Shown here: one piece after another, positions 1 to 10,376 of the stretch
How positions within the stretch are numbered: the stretch's first letter is position 1
Layout: every line of letters starts with the position of its first letter
Assembly (NCBI GenBank): GCA_958298945.1
Contig: OY282605.1
Location: forward strand, 27,134,811 to 27,198,810
Direction: 5' to 3'
DNA: 64,000 nucleotides
Source of the DNA: Atherix ibis
Lineage: Eukaryota > Arthropoda > Insecta > Diptera > Athericidae
Notes under the pieces: generated by a model
Told to the model about the DNA's origin: nothing
The model's database searches: none
The model's input: only the letters and a program-made list of their open reading frames with translations
Position numbers and translations under genes: made by a program

Positions 1-422
1 TTTTTCCAACCTCTTGCGCCATAAAGACAAAATTTGCCATATTGTGTGGCTTGTGGACATATTTTATTTGCATCCCATATACACAATAAGTTAACGTCAA
101 TAAAGTTAAGGCAAAAAAAAATCAATTATCATGGAATTATAGCGCTCAGAAAAGACACCTTGACACCAAAATGCACTACAGATAATAACTTTTCATGGAT
201 ACAATGCCTTCTCCACAGTCACGTGTGGAACTTCCGTTTCAAAATTTTTTTGCTGTAATTTCAACACTTTTTAAAAAATTATTTACAATGTCTACAAAAA
301 AAAAATAGTTTGATAATGTCAAATGCCTAGCATTATCCTGAACAATTATAATTTTAGATGATCTATATAAAACACAGCTGTTATGTGGTAGGACTCTACT
401 TTCCAAACTACAAAATGGATAA
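1..422 (-). mobile_element. DD41D-like Tc1/mariner copy A, cut by the window start
   Basis: The minus-strand end of a family met many times in this window. Its hallmark block, in order on the plus strand, is ..ttgtgtggcttgtgg.. (about 45), ..agcgctcag.. (about 140), ..gacacctt.. and ..acagtcacgtgtgg.. (about 218). It finishes in the family's terminal repeat ..ctttccaaactacaaaatgga followed by TA (419-422). The 5'-terminal region, around the tgacagctgtca motif of better copies, is degraded. Stops throughout; a fossil. Confidence 0.75.
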
Positions 423-423
423 T

Positions 424-1999
424 CGAAAAATTGTAAATTATTTTATGCTCATTTTGAGAGAAAATTTACCAAAAGGTCCTGAATCCTTTAGAATCATCCT
501 TTAATCTTGGAAAAATTTCCTACCCATACAAAATGGCAAAAGTAAAAGTGTCTGATTTCCATAAACCATAGAAAATTTATTTTCTAATCCCAACAAAAGG
601 TAAACTCGGCTTAAAATTAGGAAAAGCCGCAAAAACCCAAAAAGTCAACGCTGCCTTCTACCGACTTTATCGGATCAAGTCAATTACGGGCATAAAACAC
701 AACCAACATAAGCAACTACCACCACCAACCATTTGACGCGACATAGGCAATGGCAGTATTAGGTTAGCAAACCCTGGACTACCTGAAATGCGCAATAAAT
801 CAAGAAAACGTTGTCTCGCCGAAATAACAACGTTGCGACATCAAACCTGCGCATGCCTCACGCATCAGTTACGCACACTATGCAAAAAATCAGAGCTGAA
901 ATAATATCTTTCTCTCTGAGGGGGAGTTTACTGATGCAGAAAACATTTTCTTCTTATTTACTCTCACTATATGTGTTTGCATGTGTGCATATTTGAGAAA
1001 CAGGCTGAAAAAACAGTTTTTTTTCAAATAATTTTTCTATGGCCACTGGCCCCAACGGGTTGTTTATATCTCTCTCTCTCTCTCTCTCTCTCTGGATTTG
1101 TTGTTTATCAACTCTCATTCTTAAATTTTTTTTTTAAAACTTTTCATTTTATTACATTTTGAATGATAAAAATTATTTCAATTAAAATAAATCGTATTTC
1201 TTTTATCCTCTCTTGCATACTTTAAATAATATTTACTAAATCCTGTGAGAGTAAGGCAAAAACACAAATGAAACAAAAAAAACATTCGTCAAATGAGAAT
1301 TGGCAACCCTGCGCTGCCTCTAAACAACGGTCAAAACAAAACAAACCATAATTTTACTCAATATACTCTATGTTTCCTATAAGATAGGAAGAGTTAGCAA
1401 TATGTTAGCATTTATTTGCCTCTTGCTCGTACTTGTAAACATGGTATCAAGAGTACAATAACTGTACCAATAGCAAAAATGTTTTCTTTCTCTTTGTTAT
1501 ATGAGGAGAACGTGATATTTGGCTCTTGTTCAGTTCTAAAGAGGCCCATAGATGTTAAATAAAACGATAGTAAAAGAAGAAATTTATTTTTTTTAAAAAT
1601 TTTATTATTATTTATATATGACATTAGAAAATTTCAGTAGTATTTCAAATAAATTATAATATATATATATATACATACCTAAAAATAAAGTGTGTACATT
1701 ATTTCAATAAAATTACAAGTGCTTTCAAAGTTTTAAAGAGAAAAAACAATTTTTCTTCATTACTAATCCGGTAAATTAATAATATTTTTCCTATTAGAAA
1801 ATAAGAAAAAAAGCTATTCTATTTAGTAAGTACACTTAAATTTTACTTAATTTTTTATATAAAATATTTTTTTTTTAGTACAATTTTCATGAAATTTACA
1901 TTAAATTTCTAGCATGTATTTGGAAAATGTAAATTTAAAAAAAAAATTTTTTTTTATCATAATGTAATGTGCGCTTTAGATAAATGGAAATTTGTTTTC
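424..1999. other. AT-rich spacer with a (TC)n microsatellite
   Basis: No coding region is supported. There is a (TC)12-13 run at 1069-1093 and an (AT)n tract near 1662-1672. ORFs here are short and read simple sequence. Confidence 0.6.
1069..1093. repeat. (TC)n dinucleotide microsatellite
   Basis: An uninterrupted run of about 12 TC units, preceded by TATA. Confidence 0.95.
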
Positions 2000-3931
2000 T
2001 TATCGATCGTTTGTTGTGTTGTGTGAATGAGGGACGAGTACGAGATAAATCTTCGTAAGGGTTTGGCTCTCTTTCAGACGACTGGCAATTGTGAAGCGGT
2101 CGTATCCATTAATAAACTTTGTGTGCAGACGCAACACACACTAACGAAGTGGTTGTTCTATTGTTTTATTACTCAGGGCACTGTTGAGCGTAGAAGACCT
2201 GAGAGTTGAGAGAAAGTATTCTGGTCATTTGTGTTTGGAGTTCAGAGAAAAAGGCATCCATTTTGATTAACTGTAGAGTTTCTCTGTCTTTCTCTCAAGC
2301 CCAAGAGCACTTGTATTCATAACGAAATCTTTTAATCTCTCGTGTTTTTTTTTTAAAAGTGTGTGCGCTCTCGCCGTTAAAAATTGACTATTGATTGGAA
2401 GAAGGAAAAAAACAACTCTCTATAACTGTTCTCTCAGTCGGTGAGAGTAACATTTCCAATCGGTTACGGGTTCAAAAGGTAAACAGAAAAAAGAGAGAAA
2501 TTGTTTTATGGTTGTTCCCCTTAATAAAAGTAATTTTTCTCCGCTGGCAACACACACATGCATGTGCGTGGCTGAAGTACGCTTTTCTATTGCGGTTATA
2601 TGCGATTGAGAGAAGAGCCGGTTTTCACGGTGTCGAGCCGGACAAAAATTCGATTGCCGAGTAAGTTGACTGAGATCAGTGTAAAGTGTTGGACGTGTTT
2701 TATCGTCGTCGTCGCGATATTCCGATTCTGACGGGTTATCAGTGAATTTTTTTGTGACTACCACCACCACCACCACCACTACTCCTGTGGTGTAGTGTGA
2801 AGGTTTTCTTCTAGTGGCGCGAATAATAATCAAAAATTACTTAAATTTTCGAATTGTTTAATATTCGAACGGATAGTGAAAGTGTACTCTTTAAAAACAA
2901 ATGAAATTTTAATTTAAAAATATTGCAAAAAAAACAAATACTTTCGATTAAAAGATTGGAAAAAGTCCGCCGACAAACAAAGTTGCTTCTTTCTATTCGA
3001 TGCTCATTCATACATTCTCGTTAACGACTTTGACGTAAAGTGTGCGCTGTCTACCCGGATTTTTTGCAATTGCCCCGCCGACTGTGTTTGTGTTGTTTCG
3101 GGTTTTGTTGTTTTTTTTTTCATTTCATATTGTTTTGGTTTTTAACTTAACTTTTTTTTTTTAAATGTCATTTATTCCGGCCGGTTTTTATAAGAAAATA
3201 TAAATTTCGACAGAATTTAAGAAAACAACTTTTTTTTCTTTTAGTGGTTAACAAAAATTATAAGAAAAATCAATAAATCAAGTTGGAGTTTTTTTTTTTT
3301 TTTATATAAGAAAGAATATTGAATAAAGGTAAATTATTCGCAAGAAGAAGCAAAAAAAAAAAAATAAAATAGAACAACCTTAAAAACACCGTCAAATATT
3401 GAAAAATATCGAATTCCTAATCAAAATAATTTTTGTAAGAAGGTTTTTTGTTTTCTTTTTTCTTCTGTTGGTATCACGTTGGTGGTGTCCTCCTCTCCGC
3501 ATGTTAACGAATTAGCTAATCAGCAAATGATTTTCTAATCAATTTCGTGATAAAGAAAGAATAAAAAATTTTTTTCTTTCTTTTGATTATAATTAAAGGT
3601 GGAATTATCAGCATTAATAAAATAAAAAAAAATAAGAGAATCGAATAAAACGAAAAATTATCTATCCAGTGTTACCAAAAGTAAAAAAAAAAAAAAATTG
3701 GAATTAAAAAAAATTAAAGATCGAAAATAAAATTTACTGCAAAGTGTAAACAAAGAGTTTTCTCAAAAAGTCAATTTGTTGGTGGCCGTCTAAATTTTTT
3801 GGTGTTATTTTTCGGTGCCTATTTTAGAAATTATTTTCAATATTAATTCTCTTTTTGGTGGATAAGAATATTCTAAGCTGGGATTATAACCAAAAGAAGA
3901 CTTTGTTTTTTTATCGCATCCTAACTAAAAG
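2000..3931 (+). promoter_or_regulatory. Candidate promoter and long 5' UTR exon ending in a splice donor
   Basis: This block is richer in GC and in mixed sequence than its surroundings, at least to about 2830. It begins near a TATCGAT (2001), seven of eight bases of the DRE motif, and carries many GAGA/CTCT elements (about 2190, 2281, 2333, 2417, 2490), as bound by GAF in flies. An initiator match TCAGTC sits at 2434-2439, with GGTTA about 27 bases downstream, close to but one base off the DPE position. Small ORFs inside (2027-2209, 2395-2664) look like upstream ORFs rather than proteins of known family. The block ends in AAG|GTAAAT at 3931/3932, a good splice donor. No gene body follows nearby, so the downstream exon may be the Ubc13 exon or may lie outside the window. 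Confidence 0.4.
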
Positions 3932-3938
3932 GTAAATA
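3929..3938 (+). promoter_or_regulatory. Candidate 5' splice donor
   Basis: AAG|GTAAAT fits the donor consensus MAG|GTRAGT at all but one position. It closes the candidate leader exon and is followed by T/A-rich sequence typical of intron starts. Used or not, it points to transcription on the plus strand across the repeat-rich interior. Confidence 0.4.
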
Positions 3939-4389
3939 AATTTTCCTTTTTCTTTTTATTATTATTATTAATTTGTATTTATATAATTAAAATTGTGGAA
4001 AGTTTTTTAAGTACCTCATAGACTAAAAAAATTTAGGTATTATAGATTATAGACTATTTACAGAGGGAGGTATGACTTTTTAAACTAGTTAGAATTTTTT
4101 GGTAAACGAAATTAGATTACGTTCCCAGTTATAAGAAGAAACTTTGTTTTAAAAATGTTTCAGACCTTAAACAGACTTTACTTAACTTAAATGGAAATTT
4201 CAAGCAAAAAAAATAACATTAATAAGACTTTGTTAACAAATCAAAATTTGATAATTTTTTTTTACAATTGATTTTGGAAAAAGTTATAAGAATTGTGATT
4301 ATTAAGTTTTAATAATATTAGAAAAATTTTAAAAGGGGTTTTTGATATAAAACGACAAAAAGAAATTAAAATTTTTAAATTAAAAAAAC
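3939..4389. other. AT-rich unique sequence
   Basis: T- and A-rich DNA just downstream of the candidate splice donor. I see no ORF, repeat or motif to report. Confidence 0.5.
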
Positions 4390-6375
4390 TCAAAATTCAT
4401 TTTACTGTTCAAAAAGTGCATCCTTATCATTTGACAGCTGTCAAAATATATATGTTATCAAAAATAGCATTTGTTTACTTTAAGGATGGCCAATTTATAA
4501 TATTTGTCTAAAAATGCACTAAAAATATCCTGATTTAGTGCACGCTGTAACAACAGGTCTTAGATGCTGGTTTTTCAAATAAAATTTTCTTTAGAAATAA
4601 TAAGGCTTCTGTGTTCTTATTTGATGGATACTCAAAAAAAAAATTTCTTGAGGCTTTGAAAACCCACAAGTGAATGAATATTCAAAAAAGCCATATTTTC
4701 GTATATGATAGGGTTCTAAAAACTAACTTTGGTTGCAGATTTTTCTAACAAATTTTCAAATTTCCTCTTTGGGGCTCTGAAAAGTAACTTTGGATGTTGA
4801 TCTTTTAAAAAAAAATTTACGTTGCTGAGGTTCATCTCTAGCACAAGGGATACACAAAAAAGCCATATTTTCGTATATGAAGCTCTGAGAACTGTCTTTG
4901 GATGCAGATTTTTCCAACGAATTTTCACATTGATGAGGCTCATTTCTAGCTCACGGGATATTCAAAAAAGCCAAATTTCCTTCTTTGGAGCACTGAAAAC
5001 TAACTTTGGATGCAGATTTTTCTTACAAATTTTTACGTTGATGAGGCTCATTTCTAGCACAAGAGATACTTAAGAAAGCCAAATTTCTGAATATGGGGGT
5101 CTGAAAACTAACTTTGGATGCAGATTTTTCTAACAAATTTTCAAATTTCCTCTTTGGGGCTCTGAAAACTAACTTTGGATGTTGATCTTTTCAAAAAAAC
5201 TTTACGTTGCTGAGGTTCATCTCTAGCACAAGGGATACACAAAAAAGGCATATTTTCGTATATGAAGCTCTGAGAACTGGCTTTGGATGCAGATTTTTCC
5301 AACGAATTTTCACATTGTTGAGGCTCATTTCTAGCTCAAGGGATATTAAAAAAAAACAAATTTCCCTCTTTGGAGCACTGAAAACTAACTTTGGATGCAG
5401 ATTTTTCTAACAAATTTTTAAGTTGATGAGGCTCATTTCTAGCACAAGAGATACTTAAGAAAGCCAAATTTCTGAATATGGGGGTCTGAAAACTAGCTTT
5501 GGATGCAGATTTTTCTAACAAATTTTCAAATTTCCTCTTTGGGGCTCTGAAAACTATCTTTGGATGTTGATCTTTTCAAAAAAATTTACGTTGCTGAGGT
5601 TCATCTCTAGCACAAGGGATACACAAAAAAGTCATATTTTCGTATATGAAGCTCTGAGAACTGGCTTTGGATGCAGATTTTTCCAACGAATTTTCACATT
5701 GATGAGGCTCATCTTTAGCACAAGGGATACTCAAAAAAGTCATATTTTCGTATATGAAGCTCTGAGAACTGGCTTTGGATGCAGATTTTTCCAACGAATT
5801 TTCACATTGTTGAGGCTCATTTCTAGCTCAAGGGATATTAAAAAAAAACAAATTTCCCTCTTTGGAGCACTGAAAACTAACTTTGGATGCAGATTTTTCT
5901 AACAAATTTTTAAGTTGATGAGGCTCATTTCTAGCACAAGAGATACTTAAGAAAGCCAAATTTCTGAATATGGGGGTCTGAAAACTGGCTTTGGATGCAG
6001 ATTTTCATATTGATGAGGTTCATTTGTAGCTCGAGGGATACTCAAAAAAGCCAAATTTCCCTCTTTGGGGCTCTGAAAACTGTTATTGGATGCAGATTTT
6101 TACGTTAATGGAGCCCATTTCTACCACGACGGATACTCGAAAAGCTAAATTTCCGTATATGGGGCTCTGAAAAACCACAAGTGACTGTGAAAGAGCCAGT
6201 ATATACACAAAAAGTGAATGTTTAGTGTTTATTTTGATCTGGAGGTATTATTGGCCTGTAAAGAATGTTACCGTCAATTTCTGAGCGGTATAACCTTATG
6301 ATTATCGGCTTTTTATGACCTTAACTGGAGGATTTTAATCTAAACTAAATGTGATTTCAACAAAACAACCAAAAA
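4390..6375 (+). mobile_element. DD41D-like Tc1/mariner copy B with an internal tandem array
   Basis: A forward-orientation copy. It begins with the family's 5'-terminal region (tcatttgacagctgtcaaaatatatatg at 4427-4454) and, after the array, resumes transposase-related sequence: ..aaccacaagtgactgtg.. (6174), ..ggaggtattattggcc.. and ..ttttaatctaaac..gtgatttcaacaaaa (to about 6373). The centre, 4800-6130, is a tandem array of the segment that encodes the first catalytic aspartate region (DEAHF). Frameshifts and stops abound; inactive. Confidence 0.7.
4800..6130 (+). repeat. Tandem array with ~110-bp monomers in a ~385-bp higher-order unit
   Basis: Monomers run from (g)atgaggctcat.. through ..tctgaaaactaactttggatgcagatttttc.. 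to the next gatgaggctcat, at 108-112 bp. The variant gttgctgaggttcatctctag recurs at 4821, 5206 and 5590, giving steps of 385 and 384 bp: three monomers plus a partial one of about 60 bp. The third block carries one extra monomer. The small ORFs in both strands here only read the repeat. The monomer is a piece of transposase gene (the codons for DEAHF up to the GSEN stretch). Confidence 0.9.
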
Positions 6376-7200
6376 AACACTACAAAATTTCATTTTATTG
6401 CTCAAAAATTTCCCAGAACACATAATTTTGTGATTTGGTGGTGTAAATTGGTCTCCAAGATTTTTTTTTTATAAAAATTATCTTTAATCAGATAAATATT
6501 AATTTTAAAAATATTTGAAATTATTGAAAAATCAACACCGTTTAAGTAATTACCAAATTATATTCCGAATTGTACAAAAAGGTACTATTAAAAAAAATTA
6601 TCTTAAAACTATCGAGTCTTGCAGAAATGCTTTTTTTATACTAACTAAAAATTTTACGAAAACCCAAATATTAAGTGTGTTTTGTTCAAATGTTCCTTAA
6701 AAATCTACGTCCGACTTTTACTGAACATAGGAGATTTTTCATCGTTATTTTAAAAAAAAAAATTTTCTGTTCACAATTTTTAGAGCCTGAAAAGTTCGAA
6801 AAAACCATCTAATATCCTGCAAAAAAAATGAAAAAAACTTATTTCAGGTTTAGGCACTAATAATTAATTAAAATTTTTATTAAAGTCTAAATTTTAAAAG
6901 TATTTTATTTTTAATTTGACTTTTCGAACAAAAAATTGGATTACTTTTTATGATTAAATTAAAACTTACCAGATCTGATCGGAAGCTGTCCTTTTCTATT
7001 ATTTTCTAGTAATTTTTTGGGATGCAATTTAAAGATTGCTGCTTTAGAGCGTTTTATAGTAGAAATAGTAATTTTGAGGTCTAATTTTTTAAAATATTTC
7101 GTTAAAATGAAATTTTATGCACTTCAAATCAAAATATGAGTGGCTTTTTTTTTGGACTTAAAAATTTAAAGAAAATCATACATTTTATGAGACCTCCTGA
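6376..7200. other. AT-rich unique sequence
   Basis: Homopolymer-rich DNA between two mobile elements. The 61-codon ORF at 6515-6700 is lysine/phenylalanine-rich as expected from base composition and matches nothing I know. Confidence 0.5.
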
Positions 7201-7718
7201 TTTTTTTTTCTTTTTATCTGCAATTAAAATTTTATTGTAACAAGAATATTTACATAACATTTTAATTAACAATTTTATGCATCATGAAGTGGGATTAAAC
7301 ACCCATCAGCGTTTCTTCAACTAATGGAAGTTGGATTCCTCTAGAAAATCTCCAGGCCATTGTCTCTTAAGTCTCCGATGAGTGCTTCCAGGAAGGGCAG
7401 TACAGGACAATTTTCTCACAAGTGGATTATGATAAGCGGGAGTGCAATTTTTCCCAAAAAGGGAACATTTAGATCACGATGTATTATCTTGTTACGGACA
7501 TAAAAGGGGGCATCAAAAATTTTACGGAGGATCTTGGATTGTAAGACCTGCACGCAATAGGAATTGGAACATTTCGTTGAACCACAAAGTTCAATTCCAT
7601 ACATCCAAAGAGGTTTTATAATTGTATTGTAGATTAGATTACTTTTTATTATTAAGTTCGAGTGTTTATCCAGTAGTCTAAGAAATTGCAGGTAACGTCT
7701 AGGTTTTTTTTTAGTCTA

Positions 7719-7747
7719 CCAGGTGTATAAGCTTAAATCCGCTGTTT
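7719..7747 (+). repeat. Left terminal inverted repeat of the Mos1-like mariner
   Basis: 29 bp, an exact reverse complement of 8856-8884, next to a TA target duplication. Confidence 0.93.
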
Positions 7748-7873
7748 GGTCATAGATGGCGTGAGTGAGCGTATTAAGCTACCATGGGCACGCCATACTT
7801 TTTTTTTATGAGTTTAATCAGTGCACATTGTCAGCAATTTCGTACAACAACATATATTTTTCCTTTGCTAATC

Positions 7874-8831
7874 ATGTCTAGTTTTGTGTCAGAAAAAGAG
7901 CATATGCGGGAAGATCTGCTGTTCTGCTTCAATTTGAAGAAATCGACTGCCGAATCGCATCGAATGCTTTTGGAGGCCTGTGGTGACAGTGCTTTATCGG
8001 AAACAACGTGCCGAGATTGGTATTGTCGGTTCAAAGACGGCAATTTTGACTTGTGGGAGAAGAAGCTTGAAAATCGGCCTAGGAAAGTTGAGGACCATCA
8101 ATTGCAGACTCATTTGGATGAAAACGATACCTAATTGCAAAAAATGCTCACGGAGCAATTGGGTGTTACTCAACCAGCCATTTCCATGCGTCTGCGTGCC
8201 ATAGGGAAGATTGAAAAGATCGGAAAATGGGTGCCGCATGAATTGAACGATAGGCAGATGGAGTGACGCCAAAACACATGCGAAATCTTGCTCGCCAGAC
8301 AAAAAAGGAAGTCGTTCCTGCATCGGATTGTGACAGGCGATGAAAAGTGAATATATTTCGAGAATCCTAAGCGTAACAAATCGTGGGTTGATCCCGGCCA
8401 ACCATCAACATTTTCCCCAAGACTAAATCGCTTCGAACCGTTTGGTGGGATGGGCGGGGTATCGTCTACTATGAGATGTTGAAACCTGGTGAAACTGTCA
8501 ATGCCCACAGCTACCACCAACAACTGATCAAATTGCACCGTGCTCGGCGTGAAAAAGGACATTATCAACAAAGACATGATAAATTGATTTTCCTCCACGA
8601 CAACGCACCCCACCCCGCTTATTCACCAGACCTGGTCCCTTCCGACTACCACCTGTTTTCGTCGATGGGCCACGCGCTCGCTGAGCAGAACTTCGATCCT
8701 TACGACGACGTCCAAAAATGGCTGATGACTGGTTTGCCTTGAAAGAGAAGGATTTATTTTGGCGTGGTATCCTCAAATTGCCCGAGATATGGGAAATATG
8801 TGTAGCTAGCGAGGGCAAGAACTTTAAATGA
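7874..8831 (+). pseudogene. mariner transposase pseudogene (mauritiana subfamily)
   Basis: The likely start is the MSSFV methionine at 7874; the longer upstream reading is element leader. The N-terminal helix-turn-helix half reads FNLKKSTAESHRMLLEACG..TCRDWYCRFKDGNFD to a stop at 8132. After further stops, the catalytic motifs remain: TGDEK (D at 8339-8341), HDNAP (D at 8599-8601) and SPDLVPSDYHLF (D at 8644-8646). The last two aspartates are only 45 bases apart, where the family has D-34-D (105 bases): a 60-base in-frame deletion. The C-terminus (RGILKLPEIWEICVASEGKNFK, stop at 8829) is in a shifted frame. Cannot make active enzyme. Confidence 0.93.
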
Positions 8832-8855
8832 AGTTGTTTTTTTTTTTTGACTAAA

Positions 8856-8884
8856 AAACAGCGGATTTAAGCTTATACACCTGG
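8856..8884 (-). repeat. Right terminal inverted repeat of the Mos1-like mariner
   Basis: 29 bp, an exact reverse complement of 7719-7747, followed by TA at 8885-8886. Confidence 0.93.
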
Positions 8885-9647
8885 TAGTATGACGGTTTGA
8901 CGTTAACCTTTTGTCCATGTAAACTCCCAAATAACGTATGTGTACCTTATCATATTGTGGAATCACGTTGCCATTAAGGTATAAAGGGGTAGGTTTTCCT
9001 TGATAAAGTGTGAAAGTAATGTGAGCACTCTTCTATTCATTTACCCTCACTCTCCATCTCTTAAACCAGGATTGACAATTGTTGGAAGCTATGCGAGGAT
9101 TTGTATGAGTAGCAAGTATGGTCGTATCATCTGCATAAGTAGCAATGATAGTATAAGGATCAGCTGGGATGTCATGGGTACAAATATTGCATAAAATGGT
9201 ACCAAGAAACCTACCTTGTGGTACTCCAGCTAGCATAGGATATATTTCCGAGGATTCTGAGTTAATTGCAATTTGGAAATGACGTTGGGAGAGATATGAA
9301 TTATGGTAAGGTAGCATGTTGAAGGAAGAAAGCTCTTGAGTTTCCAGAGGTGTTCAGGATGCTACACACGATCAAAAGCTTGGGAGATATCTAAAAATAA
9401 TGCTGGGCAATACTCTTTCCTCCCAAGATAGGATGCAATGTGATCACGAATTCAATGGCATTGCTGGATAGTGGATTGTTCAGATCGGAAACCAAATTGG
9501 TGATCAGGAATAATTTTTTTATTAACTAGGACTGGGCAGAGTCGTTTTAATAGGAATTTTTCAAAAAATCTTACCAAGGATTGTGGTAAGAGGCTGAATA
9601 GGTCTATAGGAGGAAGGAGAATTAATGGGTTTATTTGGTTAAGGAAT

Positions 9648-10376
9648 ACGATGTCTGTTCAAAAACTACCGCGAATTTTGAATTTTCGCGGGTTACGTAT
9701 ATTCGATTTTATGTTGGTAATCATGTTTCTCACTTATGCTGACAAGTTTGGCCATTTTGAATCTTCAGTTAATTTTTGACAACTGCTTTGCTTGCACGTG
9801 TTTTAGCTCGTCTTTGATTTTTGCTCAACTTCGACCAAAAACAGCATCGCATTTACATTGTTAAGGAGCTGTGACGAATCATGGTCATAACTGGTGACGA
9901 ATCATGGGTTTATGGTTATGACGTGAAAACCAAAGCTCAATGATCCCAATGGAAGTTGCAGCACGAGCCAAGTTCGGTCGAATGTGAAAGTTTTGCTTAC
10001 AGTTTTCTTCGATTGCAGGGGCGTGGTGCATCATGAGTTCTTGCCGCACGGTAGAACGGTCAATAAGGAATATTACCTGCAAGTTATGCGCAAGTTGCGT
10101 GAAGCAATCCGCCAGAAACGCCCGGATTTGTGGAAGAACAAAAATTGGCTTTTGCCATTTTTAGCCAAAAATAACACACTAATAATGCCGCAGCCACCGT
10201 ATTCCCCAGATCCGGCCCCCTGTGACTTTTTCTTATTCTCGAAACTGAAGAGCCCCATGAAAGGACGACGCTACGCTACGATAGAGGAGATAAAGACGGA
10301 ATCGAAGGGGGATTGGGAAAAACTTTGGCTCAAGTGTATAATATCTGGTGGGGATTACAGACCTCGTATTTTGTGA
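9648..10376 (+). mobile_element. mariner remnant with internal deletions
   Basis: The 5' end resembles a mariner end (ctgttcaaaaactaccgcga, 9657-9676) and follows a TA in the Jockey sequence at 9646. Transposase remains: ITGDESWVYGYDVKTKAQ with a stop (about 9882-9942), then MKVLLTVFFDCRGVVHHEFLPHGRTVNKEYYLQV from 9984, and PPYSPDPAPCDFFLF carrying the third aspartate. The HDNAPAH segment with the second aspartate is deleted between NKNWLLP and FLAKNN, and a further deletion precedes the final LWLKCIISGGDY. No matching right terminal repeat was found. Confidence 0.88.

Larger units (their letters stand above)
7719..8884 (+). mobile_element. mariner, mauritiana (Mos1-like) subfamily, 1166 bp, defective
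   Basis: Perfect 29-bp inverted ends (7719-7747 and 8856-8884; the left one begins CCAGGTGTATAAGCTTAAAT) flanked by TA on both sides (7717-7718, 8885-8886). It sits inside the Jockey element, between two parts of the LINE that join in sense. The complete Mos1 type is 1286 bp, so about 120 bp are missing. The crisp ends and flanks make this one of the clearest elements in the window. Confidence 0.95.
7201..9645 (-). mobile_element. Jockey-like non-LTR retrotransposon, 5'-truncated and interrupted by mariner
   Basis: Read on the minus strand, from high to low coordinate: SSYRPI region (about 9600); a RT block with FLDISQAFDRV (about 9380); AGVPQG (about 9225); the catalytic YADDT at 9128-9141; VHIRYLGVYMDKRL (about 8900); then, after the inserted mariner, KPLWMYGIELCG..QSKILR..PFYVRN..IHRDLNVP (7600-7440), the usual C-terminal tail of Jockey ORF2. 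The 3' UTR ends in AATAAAATT..GCAG and an A-rich stretch (7201-7215 on the complement). Frameshifts and stops make it a pseudo-element. The upstream end breaks where a second mariner begins at 9648. Confidence 0.82.

Noticed and set aside
2420..2833. 137-codon minus-strand ORF with a run of valines
   Set aside because: It crosses a (CAC)n stretch antisense to a promoter-like block; no similarity to any family I know.
5564..5902. 112-codon ORF with internal repeats, a possible repeat protein
   Set aside because: It is a reading of the tandem array derived from a transposase segment; both strands give similar ORFs.
7994..8613. Minus-strand ORFs of 135 and 147 codons
   Set aside because: They are antisense shadows of the mariner transposase pseudogene.
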